Assembly: GCF_000488255.1 (NCBI RefSeq)
Contig: NZ_KI530760.1
Coordinates: 1-62,250 of the forward strand
Direction of reading: 5' to 3'
Length of the DNA stretch: 62,250 nt
DNA from: Acinetobacter indicus CIP 110367
GTDB lineage: Bacteria; Pseudomonadota; Gammaproteobacteria; Pseudomonadales; Moraxellaceae
The notes beneath the pieces were generated by a model. The model was not told the origin of the DNA. It made no database searches and saw only the letters and a list, made by a program, of their open reading frames with translations. Made by a program: the position numbers and the translations under genes. Shown here in pieces: positions 17,171 to 26,493 of the stretch; the stretch's first letter is position 1; each line of letters opens with the position of its first letter.

Positions 17171-18538
17171 ATGCATCTGCATATTTTGGGTATTTGTGGC
17201 ACTTTTATGGGCTCTCTGGCCTTGTTGGCGCGTGATCTGGGACATACCGTGACCGGTTCCGACCAGAATGTTTATCCGCCGATGTCGACCCAACTGGAAA
17301 ATGCAGGCATTACCTTAATGCAGGGCTATGACCGCAGCCATTTACAGCCGCATCCGGACTTGGTGATTGTCGGTAATGCCATGAAACGTGGTATTGATGG
17401 GGTGGAATATATGCTAAATGTCGGTCTGCCTTATGTTTCAGGTCCACAATTCCTGGCCGATCATGTGCTGCAAGGCAAGCATGTTCTGGGCGTGGCCGGC
17501 ACCCATGGTAAAACCACCACCACCACCATGCTGGCCTGGGTGCTGGATCAGGCCGGTCTGGAACCGGGCTTTTTGATTGGCGGCGTTCCGCTTGGCTTTA
17601 AAGAAAGCGCGCGTTTAGGTGGTGGCAAATACTTCTGTGTCGAAGCCGATGAATACGATTCTGCTTTCTTTGACAAGCGTTCCAAGTTCGTGCATTACCA
17701 TCCGAAAACTGCCATTTTAAATAACCTGGAGTTTGACCATGCCGATATCTTTGATGATCTGGCGGCGATTCAAAAACAGTTCCATCATCTGGTGCGTACC
17801 ATTCCAAGTGAAGGCTGCATTATTGCACCGGTTACCGAAACCCATATTGATGAAGTGCTGGAAATGGGCTGCTGGACACCGGTGGTCCGCACCTCACTGA
17901 CTGCACATGCCCAGGCCGCGCTATCTGCCGAGCAGTTACAGGCCGATGGCTCACATTTTAAAGTGCTGCAAGATGGTGTGGTTCAGGGCGAAGTCTGCTG
18001 GAACATGACCGGCCAGCATTCAGTGGCCAATGCCCTGGCAACCATTGCCGCGGCGGCGCATGTTGGTGTATCGATTGAAACGGCCTGTGCGGCCTTGTCC
18101 AATTTCGGCGGGGTAAAACGCCGTATGGAACTGCTCGATACCGTACGCGGCATTGAGGTCTATGATGACTTTGCCCATCATCCGACGGCAATTGACACCA
18201 CCCTGGAAGGCGCGCGCAAACGTTTAGGTGAACGTAAACTGTGGGCGATTATTGAGCCTCGTTCCAATACCATGCGTATGGGCAGCCATAAAGATGGACT
18301 GGCACATTCAGCGCGTCTGGCCGATGAAGTAATCTGGTATCAACCGGAAGGACTGGACTGGGATTTACAACCGGTGGTGGCTGCGGCACCAAACAAGGCC
18401 AAAATTGCCCGGACGCTGGATGACATTATTCATACCGTCAGCCAGGAAGCAGGCGAGGGCGATGCGGTGGTGATCATGTCTAATGGCGGTTTTGGTGGTC
18501 TGCACCAGAAATTATTAAGCGCATTAAAATCGGCTTAA
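17171..18538 (+). CDS. mpl: UDP-N-acetylmuramate:L-alanyl-gamma-D-glutamyl-meso-diaminopimelate ligase
   Basis: A 455-aa Mur-ligase-family enzyme that reattaches recycled murein tripeptide to UDP-MurNAc. It starts MHLHILGICGTFMGSLALLA (UDP-sugar-binding Rossmann fold). The ATP loop is GVAGTHGKTTTTTM (about 107-120), followed by EADEYDSAFFDKRSKF and YDDFAHHPTAIDTTL in the C-terminal domain. GTGGAG is the ribosome-binding site. It belongs functionally with MltB and AnmK in wall recycling. Confidence 0.95.
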   Translation: MHLHILGICGTFMGSLALLARDLGHTVTGSDQNVYPPMSTQLENAGITLMQGYDRSHLQPHPDLVIVGNAMKRGIDGVEYMLNVGLPYVSGPQFLADHVLQGKHVLGVAGTHGKTTTTTMLAWVLDQAGLEPGFLIGGVPLGFKESARLGGGKYFCVEADEYDSAFFDKRSKFVHYHPKTAILNNLEFDHADIFDDLAAIQKQFHHLVRTIPSEGCIIAPVTETHIDEVLEMGCWTPVVRTSLTAHAQAALSAEQLQADGSHFKVLQDGVVQGEVCWNMTGQHSVANALATIAAAAHVGVSIETACAALSNFGGVKRRMELLDTVRGIEVYDDFAHHPTAIDTTLEGARKRLGERKLWAIIEPRSNTMRMGSHKDGLAHSARLADEVIWYQPEGLDWDLQPVVAAAPNKAKIARTLDDIIHTVSQEAGEGDAVVIMSNGGFGGLHQKLLSALKSA

Positions 18539-18570
18539 GCACGTTTATTGACCTGAAACATCATTCAACG

Positions 18571-18605
18571 GGGCTGTAGTTAGAATACTGCAGCCCTGTT
18601 TTATT
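18571..18605 (+). terminator. mpl terminator
   Basis: A 10-bp stem GGGCTGTAGT/ACTGCAGCCC (one G-U pair) with a 6-nt loop, followed by TGTTTTATT. Confidence 0.8.
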
Positions 18606-18881
18606 GTCATACAATTCAATAGATTAAAATAAATATAAATATATGAATAAAAACGGTTTTTTAGAGATGAACTTGTCATCAACTCCTGTTCAGTTAGAAC
18701 GATCACATCCTGTGCCATCACGGTTCCTGATGAGGTGAATAGGCGCAGGCTGTCCCACAATAAGCACAACAAGAGGATGACCACCATGTCCCAGACAATG
18801 CAAGCCATGGTTTATCATGGCGCCAATGATATCCGTTTTGAACAAGCATAAAGAGCGCATTCTCACTCTTTTAAGGGCGAG

Positions 18882-19331
18882 TTAGCTCTTTTTTAATGAC
18901 ATGGACTTTTTAGCATTTTTTTCTGACGTTGGTATTCTTTGTTCTTCAATGTATTTTTTCACTACATCCAAACTTGCGCCACCACAGGATACAGCGCAGT
19001 AACTAGGTGACCAAAAGTGATTGCCCCATAGTTTTTCCTTAACTTCATCCCAAAATGAACGCCTTAAAACATAAGAACTTTTCCCTTTCAGTTTTCCAAC
19101 TAGGTTGGAAACTGAGTGCTTTGGATGAACACTTACAAGCAGGTGGATGTGATCATCTTCACCATTAAACTCAATAAGCTCACAATCCATTTGCAAACAG
19201 GTTTCTTCCATAATCTCTTTTAGGGAGGAAAGCATGTCTTTTGTTAATACATCTCTTCTGTATTTCGTAACAAATACTAAGTGAACAATGTTTTTATAAA
19301 TGCATGATCTACCTGTTCTCCACTCGTACAT
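18882..19331 (-). CDS. tnpA: IS200/IS605-family transposase TnpA (copy B)
   Basis: A 149-aa Y1 transposase with the HUH motif H61-I-H63 and catalytic Y127 (VVKKYIEE). It differs from copy A at scattered conservative positions (for example YKNIVH for FNNIVH and FWDEVKEKL for YWDEIKGKL). It appears intact and could act on both copies. Confidence 0.92.
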   Translation of the reverse strand: MYEWRTGRSCIYKNIVHLVFVTKYRRDVLTKDMLSSLKEIMEETCLQMDCELIEFNGEDDHIHLLVSVHPKHSVSNLVGKLKGKSSYVLRRSFWDEVKEKLWGNHFWSPSYCAVSCGGASLDVVKKYIEEQRIPTSEKNAKKSMSLKKS

Positions 19332-19403
19332 CTTATCCTCATACTAGATTTACTTTAACCTTATTTTAAGTTAAAATAACCTCAACACCTAGAGGTTTTT
19401 CAA

Positions 19404-20795
19404 TTGCTAACAGGCATCCAATTAAGAGCATACCCAACACAACATCAAAAGCTGATTTTAAGTCAGTGGATGGGTTGTGCTCGTTTCGTTTGGAATGCCA
19501 AATGCGATGAGGATAAATACTTTCGAGGATTTGCCCGTAAGTTTGCAACTTTTGATCACTATTATGAAACCCAAGATCAAAAATACGCTCACTTTAAATC
19601 AGATGAGATTAGTTCATGGCTTGCAAACTGCCCTAGTACAATACAAAAGAACTCAACCGTTAATTGGTACAACACACTCAAAAAATCTATTAAAGGTTTA
19701 TGTGGGCGACCAAAACGTAAAAAGAAGACAGATAAAGGTTCGATTCATTTAACCTCTGATTTATTCGAGTTTCGCACGGAAAGAAATAAGCGCAAGCTAT
19801 ATATCGGTGGTAAAAAATTTAATATAGGCTCATTAAGTTTTAAGGCTCATGCTAACTTCAAAGAACCGAAATCCCTTTATATTCGCAAAGAGCGTGGTCA
19901 ATATTTCGTTTCTTTCTGCTATGAAGATGGTGTTGAGATTCAAGAGTTTGACGGTAAGAAATTCGATGCTAAAAAATACGCCAAAAGACAGTTAGATCAT
20001 TTGCAGGGCATGGACGAAGAACAACTACAAAAAATAGTGGTGGGTATAGATCGTGGTGTCACAATCCCTGTTCATGCAGGCTATGAAGAATTCGATTTCT
20101 CTAAAGAACAAAAGAATCATTTAACAAAAGCAGATCGCTACATTAAGCGACTGCAAAGAAAACTCGCTCGACAAGTAAAAGGCTCAAACCGAAGAGCTAA
20201 GACTAAACATCGAATTGCGGTGCATCACTCTAAGAAAGCCAATATTCGCAAGGACTTTGCTCATAAGACAAGTCATAGCCTAGTTAATGGTTTAGCTAAG
20301 GTATTTATCTTTGAAAAATTAAATACCAAGAGCATGACTAAAAAGCCTTTACCAAAGATCGATGAATCAGGTCGATTTATTCCTAATAAGGCTAAAGCTA
20401 AAGCAGGGTTAAACAAATCTATTCTGAACGTGGGTTGGCATAGAATTGCATCATTCCTAGCTTACAAAGCAGTTAAGCTAGGTAAAGCGGTATTTACCAT
20501 CAATGCTTCTTATACAAGTCAAGAGTGCGCTTTATGCGGTCACACTCACCCCGACAATCGCAAAAGCCAAGACAAGTTTAAATGCGTGAGTTGTGGACAC
20601 ATTGACAATGCAGATCACAATGCATCAGTTGTTATTAAGAACAGGGCGATTAATTTAATTTTAGACAGTGGAACGCTGTTGGATGACAATCATTTGTCAT
20701 CTAGTGGGCGCAGAGGTATTCGTAAGACGACTAGAGGTGTCAAAGCTTCTTTTCGCAGTACCGTAGAAGCGTCAAAAGAGATGTGTGCAACTTAG
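19404..20795 (+). CDS. tnpB: RNA-guided endonuclease TnpB (copy B)
   Basis: A 463-aa TnpB with a TTG start, as in copy A. The RuvC triad (D216, E304, D404) and the four zinc-finger cysteines are conserved. The N-terminal third and residues about 290-420 differ from copy A at many positions, whereas residues about 170-285 and the last 25 are almost identical at protein and DNA level. The guide of its RNA would come from the sequence right of 20840, inside the broken dehydrogenase gene. Confidence 0.92.
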   Translation: MLTGIQLRAYPTQHQKLILSQWMGCARFVWNAKCDEDKYFRGFARKFATFDHYYETQDQKYAHFKSDEISSWLANCPSTIQKNSTVNWYNTLKKSIKGLCGRPKRKKKTDKGSIHLTSDLFEFRTERNKRKLYIGGKKFNIGSLSFKAHANFKEPKSLYIRKERGQYFVSFCYEDGVEIQEFDGKKFDAKKYAKRQLDHLQGMDEEQLQKIVVGIDRGVTIPVHAGYEEFDFSKEQKNHLTKADRYIKRLQRKLARQVKGSNRRAKTKHRIAVHHSKKANIRKDFAHKTSHSLVNGLAKVFIFEKLNTKSMTKKPLPKIDESGRFIPNKAKAKAGLNKSILNVGWHRIASFLAYKAVKLGKAVFTINASYTSQECALCGHTHPDNRKSQDKFKCVSCGHIDNADHNASVVIKNRAINLILDSGTLLDDNHLSSSGRRGIRKTTRGVKASFRSTVEASKEMCAT

Positions 20796-21780
20796 GTTGC
20801 ACTACGGAAACTCGGTTGCTTTAGCTCCGAGTAGTTCATAGCACCGCAATCGAAAAAACCGGCCAGTTTGATGGCCGTATTCTCGGCCATGAAGGGATCG
20901 GGATTGTCGAAGAAGTCGGTACGGCGGTCAAAAATTTCAAACCGGGTGACCGGGTGATTATTTCCTGCATCAGCCGCTGCGGTACCTGTGAAAACTGAAA
21001 ACTGCCAGAAACAGCTCTATGCGCACTGCCGCAATGAAGGTGGCTGGATCATGGGCTATATGATTGACAGTACCCATGCCAAATATGTACGCACCCCATT
21101 TGCTGATACCTCGCTGTATCCGCTGCCGGAAGGACTGAATGAAGAAGTCGCGGTATTTTTCATCGGATGTGTTGCCGACTTCGCATGAAATTGGCGTGCA
21201 ATATGGCAATGTCAAACCCGGCGATACCATTGCCATTATTGGTACCGGCCCGATCGGGATGGGTTGTCTGCTGACCGCACAATTCAATTCACCGGCGCAG
21301 ATTATTGCAGTAGATATGGATGATAACCGCTTGGCCATGGCCAAAGAACTTGGCGCGACCCATACCATTAACTCGACCAAAGAAGATGCCATTCAGCGTA
21401 TTCTGGAAATTACCGATGGCCGCGGGGTCGATTGCGCCATGGAAGCCGTGGGGGTAGAAGCCACCTGGAATATTTGCCAGCATGTCGTCAAAGAGGGCGG
21501 TCATTTGGCCAACGTCGGGGTACACGGCAAATCGGTGAATTTCGAGTTAAATAAACTGTGGATTAAGAACCTGACCATTACCACCGGTCTGGTCAATGCT
21601 AATACCACCGGCATGCTGCTCAAAAGCTGCTGTGCCGGCAAACTGCCGATGGAACGTCTGGCCACCCATCATTTTAAATTTGACCAGTTTGAGAAGGCTT
21701 ATGAGGTATTTAAACACGCTTCAGATGAAAAAGCCCTGAAAGTGATCATTGATTACAACTAAGGTCTTTATCGGCAATCA

Positions 21781-21812
21781 AAAACCACGAGTTCATGCTC
21801 GTGGTTTTTATA
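21781..21812. terminator. Bidirectional terminator between adh remnant and GNAT genes
   Basis: Stem AAAACCACGAG/CTCGTGGTTTT with loop TTCATG. It has A-rich and T-rich flanks, so it can serve both convergent units. Confidence 0.85.
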
Positions 21813-21857
21813 TATTGGCTGACGCTCCAAAGTCGGTGGCGGGTTCAAGCGCCAGAT

Positions 21858-22139
21858 TTAAGCGGCGACATCAGCCAGGCTGGGCTCGCGTCGAAACATG
21901 ACTTCAACATAAGAACAGACCGGTACAATCTTGAGCTGTTTTTCCCGGGCAAACTCGACCAGTACATCCAGCAATTGGCGGGCAATGCCTTGGCCACGCA
22001 ATGAATCATCTACCCACGTATGGTCGGCGACAATTTTATGCGTGTCTTGCCATTGATAGGTAATTTCAGCAATCCGCTGTCCATCTCGTTCAATAAAAAA
22101 TGCGCCGCCACGTTTTGCCTCTTGATGTTGAATATCCAT
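21858..22139 (-). CDS. Small GNAT-family N-acetyltransferase
   Basis: A 93-aa minimal GNAT protein. Residues 45-75 hold the acetyl-CoA-binding core (DDSLRGQGIARQLLDVLVE), followed by LKIVPVCSYVEVMF; this is the short Gcn5-like group (Acetyltransf_CG type). The substrate is not known; small-molecule or protein amines are possible. It is a tandem paralogue of the next gene with a 38-bp gap, probably one operon. Confidence 0.82.
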   Translation of the reverse strand: MDIQHQEAKRGGAFFIERDGQRIAEITYQWQDTHKIVADHTWVDDSLRGQGIARQLLDVLVEFAREKQLKIVPVCSYVEVMFRREPSLADVAA

Positions 22140-22177
22140 TGCTGTCCTGCCTTAAAGTTTATGTGTCACCTGATGAA

Positions 22178-22471
22178 TTAGGGTTGAAGTACATCCTGAA
22201 TCGACGGGTCTTTTTCAAAAGCCGCTTTGGCATAAGGGCAGAGCGGTACAATCTTGATCTGCTGTTCGCGGGCATAATTGACCGCAGCTTCAACTAAGTG
22301 ACGTCCCACGCCCTGACCACGTAACTGTTCACTGACCGTGGTATGGTCAATAATGATTTTATCTTCGCCGGCGCGTGAATAGGTCATCTCTGCCAGACGC
22401 TCGCCATTGGCTTCAACAAAAAAGGCCCCTTTGCTGTCATTGTTTTCGTGTTGCACCATCATTTTTATCAT
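22178..22471 (-). CDS. Small GNAT-family N-acetyltransferase, paralogue
   Basis: A 97-aa protein of the same short GNAT group as its downstream neighbour: VSEQLRGQGVGRHLVEAAV is the acetyl-CoA motif, then IKIVPLCPYAKAAFEKDP. The two share layout throughout (FFVEANGERLAEMTY against FFIERDGQRIAEITY), so they are a tandem duplication. AGGAGG lies only 2 bp before the first ATG and 11 bp before a second ATG (MMVQHEN), so the true start is uncertain by three codons. Confidence 0.82.
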   Translation of the reverse strand: MIKMMVQHENNDSKGAFFVEANGERLAEMTYSRAGEDKIIIDHTTVSEQLRGQGVGRHLVEAAVNYAREQQIKIVPLCPYAKAAFEKDPSIQDVLQP

Positions 22472-22627
22472 ATCCTCCTATCTGGAATAGTCAGTATCTG
22501 CTTTATTCACAGAAAAAGACAGAAAAGAAAAGTGCGACTTACATTTTTTATGATCTGTGAAACATGACTAGGTTTTTAATTAAAACACAGATATAATTCA
22601 TTACATTTTTAATACATTGAAACATTT

Positions 22628-22732
22628 CTGACCATAGATCTTTTTTTCATCATTATTTTGTTGCTGTTAGGTTTAGCCATTTATCTCGGCATTTCAATCT
22701 ATAAGGAAAAATCTCGCGATCCGTTTAAATAA
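22628..22732 (+). CDS. Possible 34-aa single-pass membrane peptide, start codon unclear
   Basis: An open frame encodes DLFFIIILLLLGLAIYLGIS followed by IYKEKSRDPFK and a stop: one strong transmembrane helix and a basic tail. That reads like a real small membrane protein. However, no ATG, GTG or Shine-Dalgarno precedes it; CTG (22628) or an internal TTG would have to serve. It may be a decayed gene. It lies upstream of the terC riboswitch. Confidence 0.3.
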   Translation: MTIDLFFIIILLLLGLAIYLGISIYKEKSRDPFK

Positions 22733-22779
22733 GCCTAATTGCACTTTACTTAAAAATATGCAATTCTATGTCGACTTTG

Positions 22780-23020
22780 GGGCATTCCCCCAACACAGAA
22801 TTGTTGAACAAGGGGAGTAGCCTCCTCCAAGCGTTAAAAGCCAGATGAGACTCACTGGTTTTAACGTGTCAGAATATCGTCATTACACTTTGCAAAAAGT
22901 CGGTATCTGAGCATCTTTAGGTCACACTTGATATAAAAAAGTGAAACACTAAGATGTAGGCAAGACCTTGATCATGTTGTTATAGATGTTTTTCATCTGG
23001 CAGCTGGTCAAGGTTTTTTT
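22780..23020 (+). promoter_or_regulatory. yybP-ykoY manganese riboswitch with terminator
   Basis: The leader of terC contains the family's conserved GGGGAGTAGCC (22812-22822), a long hairpin (CGTTAAAAGCC..GGTTTTAACG), a downstream ATCGTCA segment, and GGCAAGACC. This pattern is known from Mn-sensing leaders such as E. coli alx. It ends in a terminator: ACCTTGATC (22965-22973) pairs with GGTCAAGGT (23006-23014), then a T7 run 30 bp before the terC start. The expected logic is Mn(II) binding that prevents termination. Boundaries are approximate. Confidence 0.8.
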
Positions 23021-23050
23021 ATGGCCAGTCGTCCGATGTGGAGAATTCAC

Positions 23051-24007
23051 ATGGAAACAATTGGTACGCTCTGGCTGTATCTTGTCTTTTTCGCAATTGT
23101 CGCCGTCATGCTGGTGATCGATTTTGTCGGCTTTAAACATCAGGAAGTCAAAGTCCGTACTGCTGCCTACTGGAGTATTGCCTGGGTCAGTGTCGCGACT
23201 TTATTTGGTGGTGGATTATGGCTGTATCTGGAGCAGACTGCAGGTGCGGCAATTGCCAATACCAAGGTCATGGAATACTTTGCTGGTTATCTGCTGGAAA
23301 AATCCTTGGCAATTGATAATGTCTTTGTCTGGCTGATGATCTTTGCCGCCTTTGCCATTCCACCAGCGTTACAACGTAAATTGCTGTTGTATGGCGTACT
23401 GGGTGCAATTGTGCTCAGAACCATCTTTATTTTTATTGGTGCCTGGTTTGTACAGGAATTCTCCTGGATTCTGTATCTTTTCGGTGCGTTCCTGGTGTAT
23501 ACCGGCTTCAAATTCCTGCGTGGTCAGCATGAAGAAGACAGCAATATTGAAGATATGGCCATTCTGAAATGGCTACGTAAACATATGCGTATCACCCCGC
23601 AACTTCAGGGCGATAAATTCTTTGTCCGTCAAAATGGTTTGCTTTGGGCAACGCCGTTATTCTTGGTGCTGATTCTGGTCGAAGCCTCTGATGTGATCTT
23701 CGCAGTCGATTCTATTCCTGCTATTTTTGCTGTCACCACCGACCCCTTCATTGTGCTTACTGCCAACCTGATGGCAATTTTAGGCCTGCGTGCAATGTTC
23801 TTCCTGCTCTCAGGTGCCGCCTCAAAAATGCATTATCTGCCTTATGGCCTAGGTTTAATTCTGGTCTTTATCGGCTTTAAGATGCTGATGCTGGATGTAT
23901 TCCATATGCCGATCTGGATTTCACTGAGCTTTATTGTGATTGTCTTGACAGTGACTGCGATCTTGTCGATTCGTCATAGCCGCAAGCATCATGAAACCAC
24001 GCTCTAA
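23051..24007 (+). CDS. TerC/Alx family membrane protein, probable manganese exporter
   Basis: A 318-aa polytopic inner-membrane protein with about nine helices. TerC signature regions are seen: AGYLLEKSLAIDNVFVWL (about 74-91) and ILVEASDVIFAVDSIPAIFAV (about 208-230), both with acidic residues buried in helices that fit a metal path. Such proteins (Alx, MeeF/YkoY type) export Mn(II). The start at METIGTLW (23051) follows GTGGAG; the longer frame begins inside the riboswitch terminator. Control is by the upstream riboswitch. Confidence 0.9.
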   Translation: METIGTLWLYLVFFAIVAVMLVIDFVGFKHQEVKVRTAAYWSIAWVSVATLFGGGLWLYLEQTAGAAIANTKVMEYFAGYLLEKSLAIDNVFVWLMIFAAFAIPPALQRKLLLYGVLGAIVLRTIFIFIGAWFVQEFSWILYLFGAFLVYTGFKFLRGQHEEDSNIEDMAILKWLRKHMRITPQLQGDKFFVRQNGLLWATPLFLVLILVEASDVIFAVDSIPAIFAVTTDPFIVLTANLMAILGLRAMFFLLSGAASKMHYLPYGLGLILVFIGFKMLMLDVFHMPIWISLSFIVIVLTVTAILSIRHSRKHHETTL

Positions 24008-24023
24008 AGTGGACTGATTGATC

Positions 24024-24055
24024 AAAAAGCCCGTTGCATACGGGCTTTTTTTATT
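24024..24055 (+). terminator. terC terminator
   Basis: Stem AAAGCCCG/CGGGCTTT with a short loop, then T-rich sequence. Confidence 0.85.
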
Positions 24056-24270
24056 TTCTACATTCAGGACTTACTCTTGAATATCAGCGTATAAGAACGC
24101 GATTTAACTGAATATTCTAGAGTTGACCCAGTGGACATCTTGTGTTTCCCCAAAACTGGCAACAGTTTTGCATGACACCCGATGTCTGTGACTGAATGTT
24201 GGATTTTCCATACAGGGCAGCGCTTTTCAGCTACAATCAACCGAAAAAATTAAACAAGTGCAGGTTTTTC

Positions 24271-25587
24271 ATGTCTTCTGTCATTGCAACGACGGCAATA
24301 CGCGGCCGCTTCCTCGATATTCAGAATACAGTTGCCCAAGCGCGTGATATTCACGACCAAGTGCGCTATGTAGAAGATGGTTTATTAATTACCCAATACG
24401 GGAAAATTCACTGGTTTGGTCCATGGGAAGAGGGGCAGGTGCATATTCCGGCTGGTGTTTCGGTGCAGCATTATCCCGATCAGCTGATTATACCCGGCTT
24501 CATTGATACCCATATTCATTTCCCACAAACCGAAATGGTGGGCGCCTATGGCACCCAGCTGCTGGAATGGCTGAATACCTATACCTTTCCAACCGAAATG
24601 CAGTTTGCCGATAAAAGCTACGCCGACAAGATAGCCGCATTTTTTGTGCAGGAACTACTGAAAAATGGCACCACCACGGCACTGGTGTTCTGTACCGTGC
24701 ATCCTGAATCTGTCGATGCCCTGTTTGAAGCCGCAGAACAGCACCAGATGCGCCTGATTGCCGGTAAAGTGCTGATGGACCGTCATGCACCCGAGGAACT
24801 CTGTGACACGCCAGAACGCGCCTATCAGGAATCTAAAGCACTGATTGAAAAGTGGCATGGCAAAGGCCGTAATTTATATGCGATTACCCCGCGTTTTGCA
24901 CCGACCTCAACGCCGGCACAACTGGAAAAAGCGCAGCAGCTGAAAGCTGAATATCCGGATGTGTATTTACATACCCATTTAAGTGAAAACAAAAATGAAA
25001 TTGCCTGGGTCAAAAGCTTGTTCCCGGAGCAGCAGGGCTATCTAGATGTCTATCATCATTATGGGCTGACCGGTTCACGTTCGGTATTTGCACATTGTGT
25101 GCATCTGGAAGAGCAGGAGTGGGACTGTATGCACCAGACCGATTCCGCGATTGCCTTTTGTCCGACCTCCAACCTGTTCCTGGGCAGTGGCCTGTTCCCG
25201 ATTCATCAGACCTGGCAGAAACAGGTCAAAATGGGCCTGGGCACCGACATCGGGGCAGGGACCTCGTTTAGCCAGCTGCGCACCATTAGCGAAGCCTATA
25301 AAGTCCAGCAGCTACTTGAGCAAAACCTGTCGGCCTATGAAGCGCTGTATCATGCCACTTTAGGCGGTGCCAAAGCACTGGATCTGGATGACAAGCTCGG
25401 CAATTTCAATGTCGGTAAAGAAGCCGACTTTATTGTGCTGGATCTAAACGCCACCGCCTTGCAGACCCTGCGCCAGCAGCACAGCAAAGGCCTAGAAGAC
25501 AGCCTGTTTGCGCTAATGACTCTGGGCGATGAACGTAATATTCAGGCCACCTATATTTATGGACAATGTGCCTATGTCCGCGACTAA
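24271..25587 (+). CDS. guaD: Guanine deaminase
   Basis: A 438-aa amidohydrolase that converts guanine to xanthine in purine catabolism. Zinc-site motifs: PGFIDTHIHFPQ (HxH), then a His in HTHLSENKNE, a His in SVFAHCVHL and the Asp in GLGTDIGAGTSFS. The start MSSVIATTAIRG follows AGG by 7 bp. The in-frame extension of 25 codons begins inside the promoter region. It is followed by hpt, another purine-base gene, after about 210 bp. Confidence 0.94.
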   Translation: MSSVIATTAIRGRFLDIQNTVAQARDIHDQVRYVEDGLLITQYGKIHWFGPWEEGQVHIPAGVSVQHYPDQLIIPGFIDTHIHFPQTEMVGAYGTQLLEWLNTYTFPTEMQFADKSYADKIAAFFVQELLKNGTTTALVFCTVHPESVDALFEAAEQHQMRLIAGKVLMDRHAPEELCDTPERAYQESKALIEKWHGKGRNLYAITPRFAPTSTPAQLEKAQQLKAEYPDVYLHTHLSENKNEIAWVKSLFPEQQGYLDVYHHYGLTGSRSVFAHCVHLEEQEWDCMHQTDSAIAFCPTSNLFLGSGLFPIHQTWQKQVKMGLGTDIGAGTSFSQLRTISEAYKVQQLLEQNLSAYEALYHATLGGAKALDLDDKLGNFNVGKEADFIVLDLNATALQTLRQQHSKGLEDSLFALMTLGDERNIQATYIYGQCAYVRD

Positions 25588-25729
25588 ACCTATACGCCGG
25601 GCGCAACCGAAATGGCGGGTGGCGCTCACGCTAATTGGTCTGGCCTTATTGCTGAAAAGAGACCACCCGGTCAAAAATGCTGTTTTTTTAGACAGCAAAG
25701 AGGATGCATCTGACCGCAAGATGTATTAA
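25574..25729 (+). CDS. Short frame overlapping the guaD end, doubtful
   Basis: A 51-codon frame starts with ATG inside the last codons of guaD and encodes [20 protein letters not shown] followed by a short hydrophobic stretch and a charged tail. It could be the truncated N-terminus of a membrane protein translationally coupled to guaD. It has no recognisable family and could equally be accidental. Confidence 0.2.
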   Translation: MSATKPIRRAQPKWRVALTLIGLALLLKRDHPVKNAVFLDSKEDASDRKMY

Positions 25730-25799
25730 AATTAAGGCATATTTTGGGGTGTTGCAGGTCAACACCTTTTTTATTTTTTGCTCTTTTAGGAATCTACCC

Positions 25800-26327
25800 A
25801 TGACCGTTGATATGAAAGTATTGATTTCTGCTGAAGAAATTCATGCGAAAGTTCAAGAACTTGGTAAACAGATTAATGCGCATTATGCCAATAGCGACAA
25901 GGAGCTGGTGTTAATCGGTTTACTGCGTGGTTCTGTGCTGTTTATGGCCGATTTATGCCGGGCCATTGAAAAACCGCATGAACTGGACTTTATGACTGTT
26001 TCAAGTTATGGCGGCGGTACCCTGTCTTCGCGTGATGTAAAAATCCTGAAAGACCTCGACGGCGAAATTCGTGGCAAAGATGTGCTGGTGGTAGAAGATA
26101 TTATTGACTCTGGCAATACCCTGAGCAAAGTACTGGAAATTTTACAAACCCGCGAACCAAACTCGATTGAGCTGTGCACGCTGGTCAGCAAACCGTCACG
26201 CCGTGAAATTGAACTGGAAGTTAAATTCCTGGGCTTTGAAGTGGAAGACAAATTTATTGTCGGTTATGGCCTCGACTATGACCAGAAATATCGCCATATC
26301 CCGTTTATTGGTGAAATTGGTCTGTAA
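25800..26327 (+). CDS. hpt: Hypoxanthine phosphoribosyltransferase
   Basis: A 175-aa type I phosphoribosyltransferase that salvages hypoxanthine (and guanine) to IMP/GMP. The PRPP loop [14 protein letters not shown] is near residues 94-107. [13 protein letters not shown] and the C-terminal [19 protein letters not shown] are typical of Hpt. The start MTVDMKVLI at 25800 follows AGGAA; the 32-codon extension lacks a ribosome-binding site. Confidence 0.95.
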   Translation: MTVDMKVLISAEEIHAKVQELGKQINAHYANSDKELVLIGLLRGSVLFMADLCRAIEKPHELDFMTVSSYGGGTLSSRDVKILKDLDGEIRGKDVLVVEDIIDSGNTLSKVLEILQTREPNSIELCTLVSKPSRREIELEVKFLGFEVEDKFIVGYGLDYDQKYRHIPFIGEIGL

Positions 26328-26341
26328 GCAACCGCAAAAGA

Positions 26342-26366
26342 AAGTGGCGTTCAGCCACTTTTTTTA
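26342..26366 (+). terminator. hpt terminator
   Basis: Stem AAGTGGC/GCCACTT, loop GTTCA, T7 run. Confidence 0.85.
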
Positions 26367-26493
26367 TGACAAAGCGGACAAAAAAGCTACAATCTGTAGC
26401 AGGACTCTACTGTTTGTCCTCTCAAAAATCCTGAAAAATAAATCAAATAGCAACAACTCAACTTGATAAACCATAACAAGAAGGAGACAGGAG

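Larger units (their letters stand above)
18845..20839. mobile_element. IS200/IS605-family insertion sequence, copy B
   Basis: About 1995 bp, the same layout and length as copy A (4113-6107), inserted in the alcohol dehydrogenase gene after TTTTGAAC. Left-end hairpin bases differ from A (CACTC for CGCTC). The right-end hairpin and the last 60 bp are the same as A. Both copies are preceded by TTGAAC, the candidate insertion target (TAM), and both end in GTTCAT. Confidence 0.88.
18786..21762 (+). pseudogene. Zinc-dependent alcohol dehydrogenase, disrupted
   Basis: The 5' fragment (ATG 18786 after AGAGGATG) encodes MSQTMQAMVYHGANDIRFEQ and is then cut by IS copy B. The 3' part resumes at 20841 with STAIEKTGQFDGRILGHEGI. 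About 25-30 codons expected between these, including the CGTDLH zinc-ligand region of the family, are absent. Two more lesions follow: a 7-bp tandem duplication (TGAAAAC twice, near 20990) in GTCENCQ, and an extra base near 21160 that shifts the frame before SDVLPTSHEIGVQYG. The C-terminal half (GTGPIGMGC, Rossmann) is otherwise intact. Certainly non-functional as an enzyme. Confidence 0.9.
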
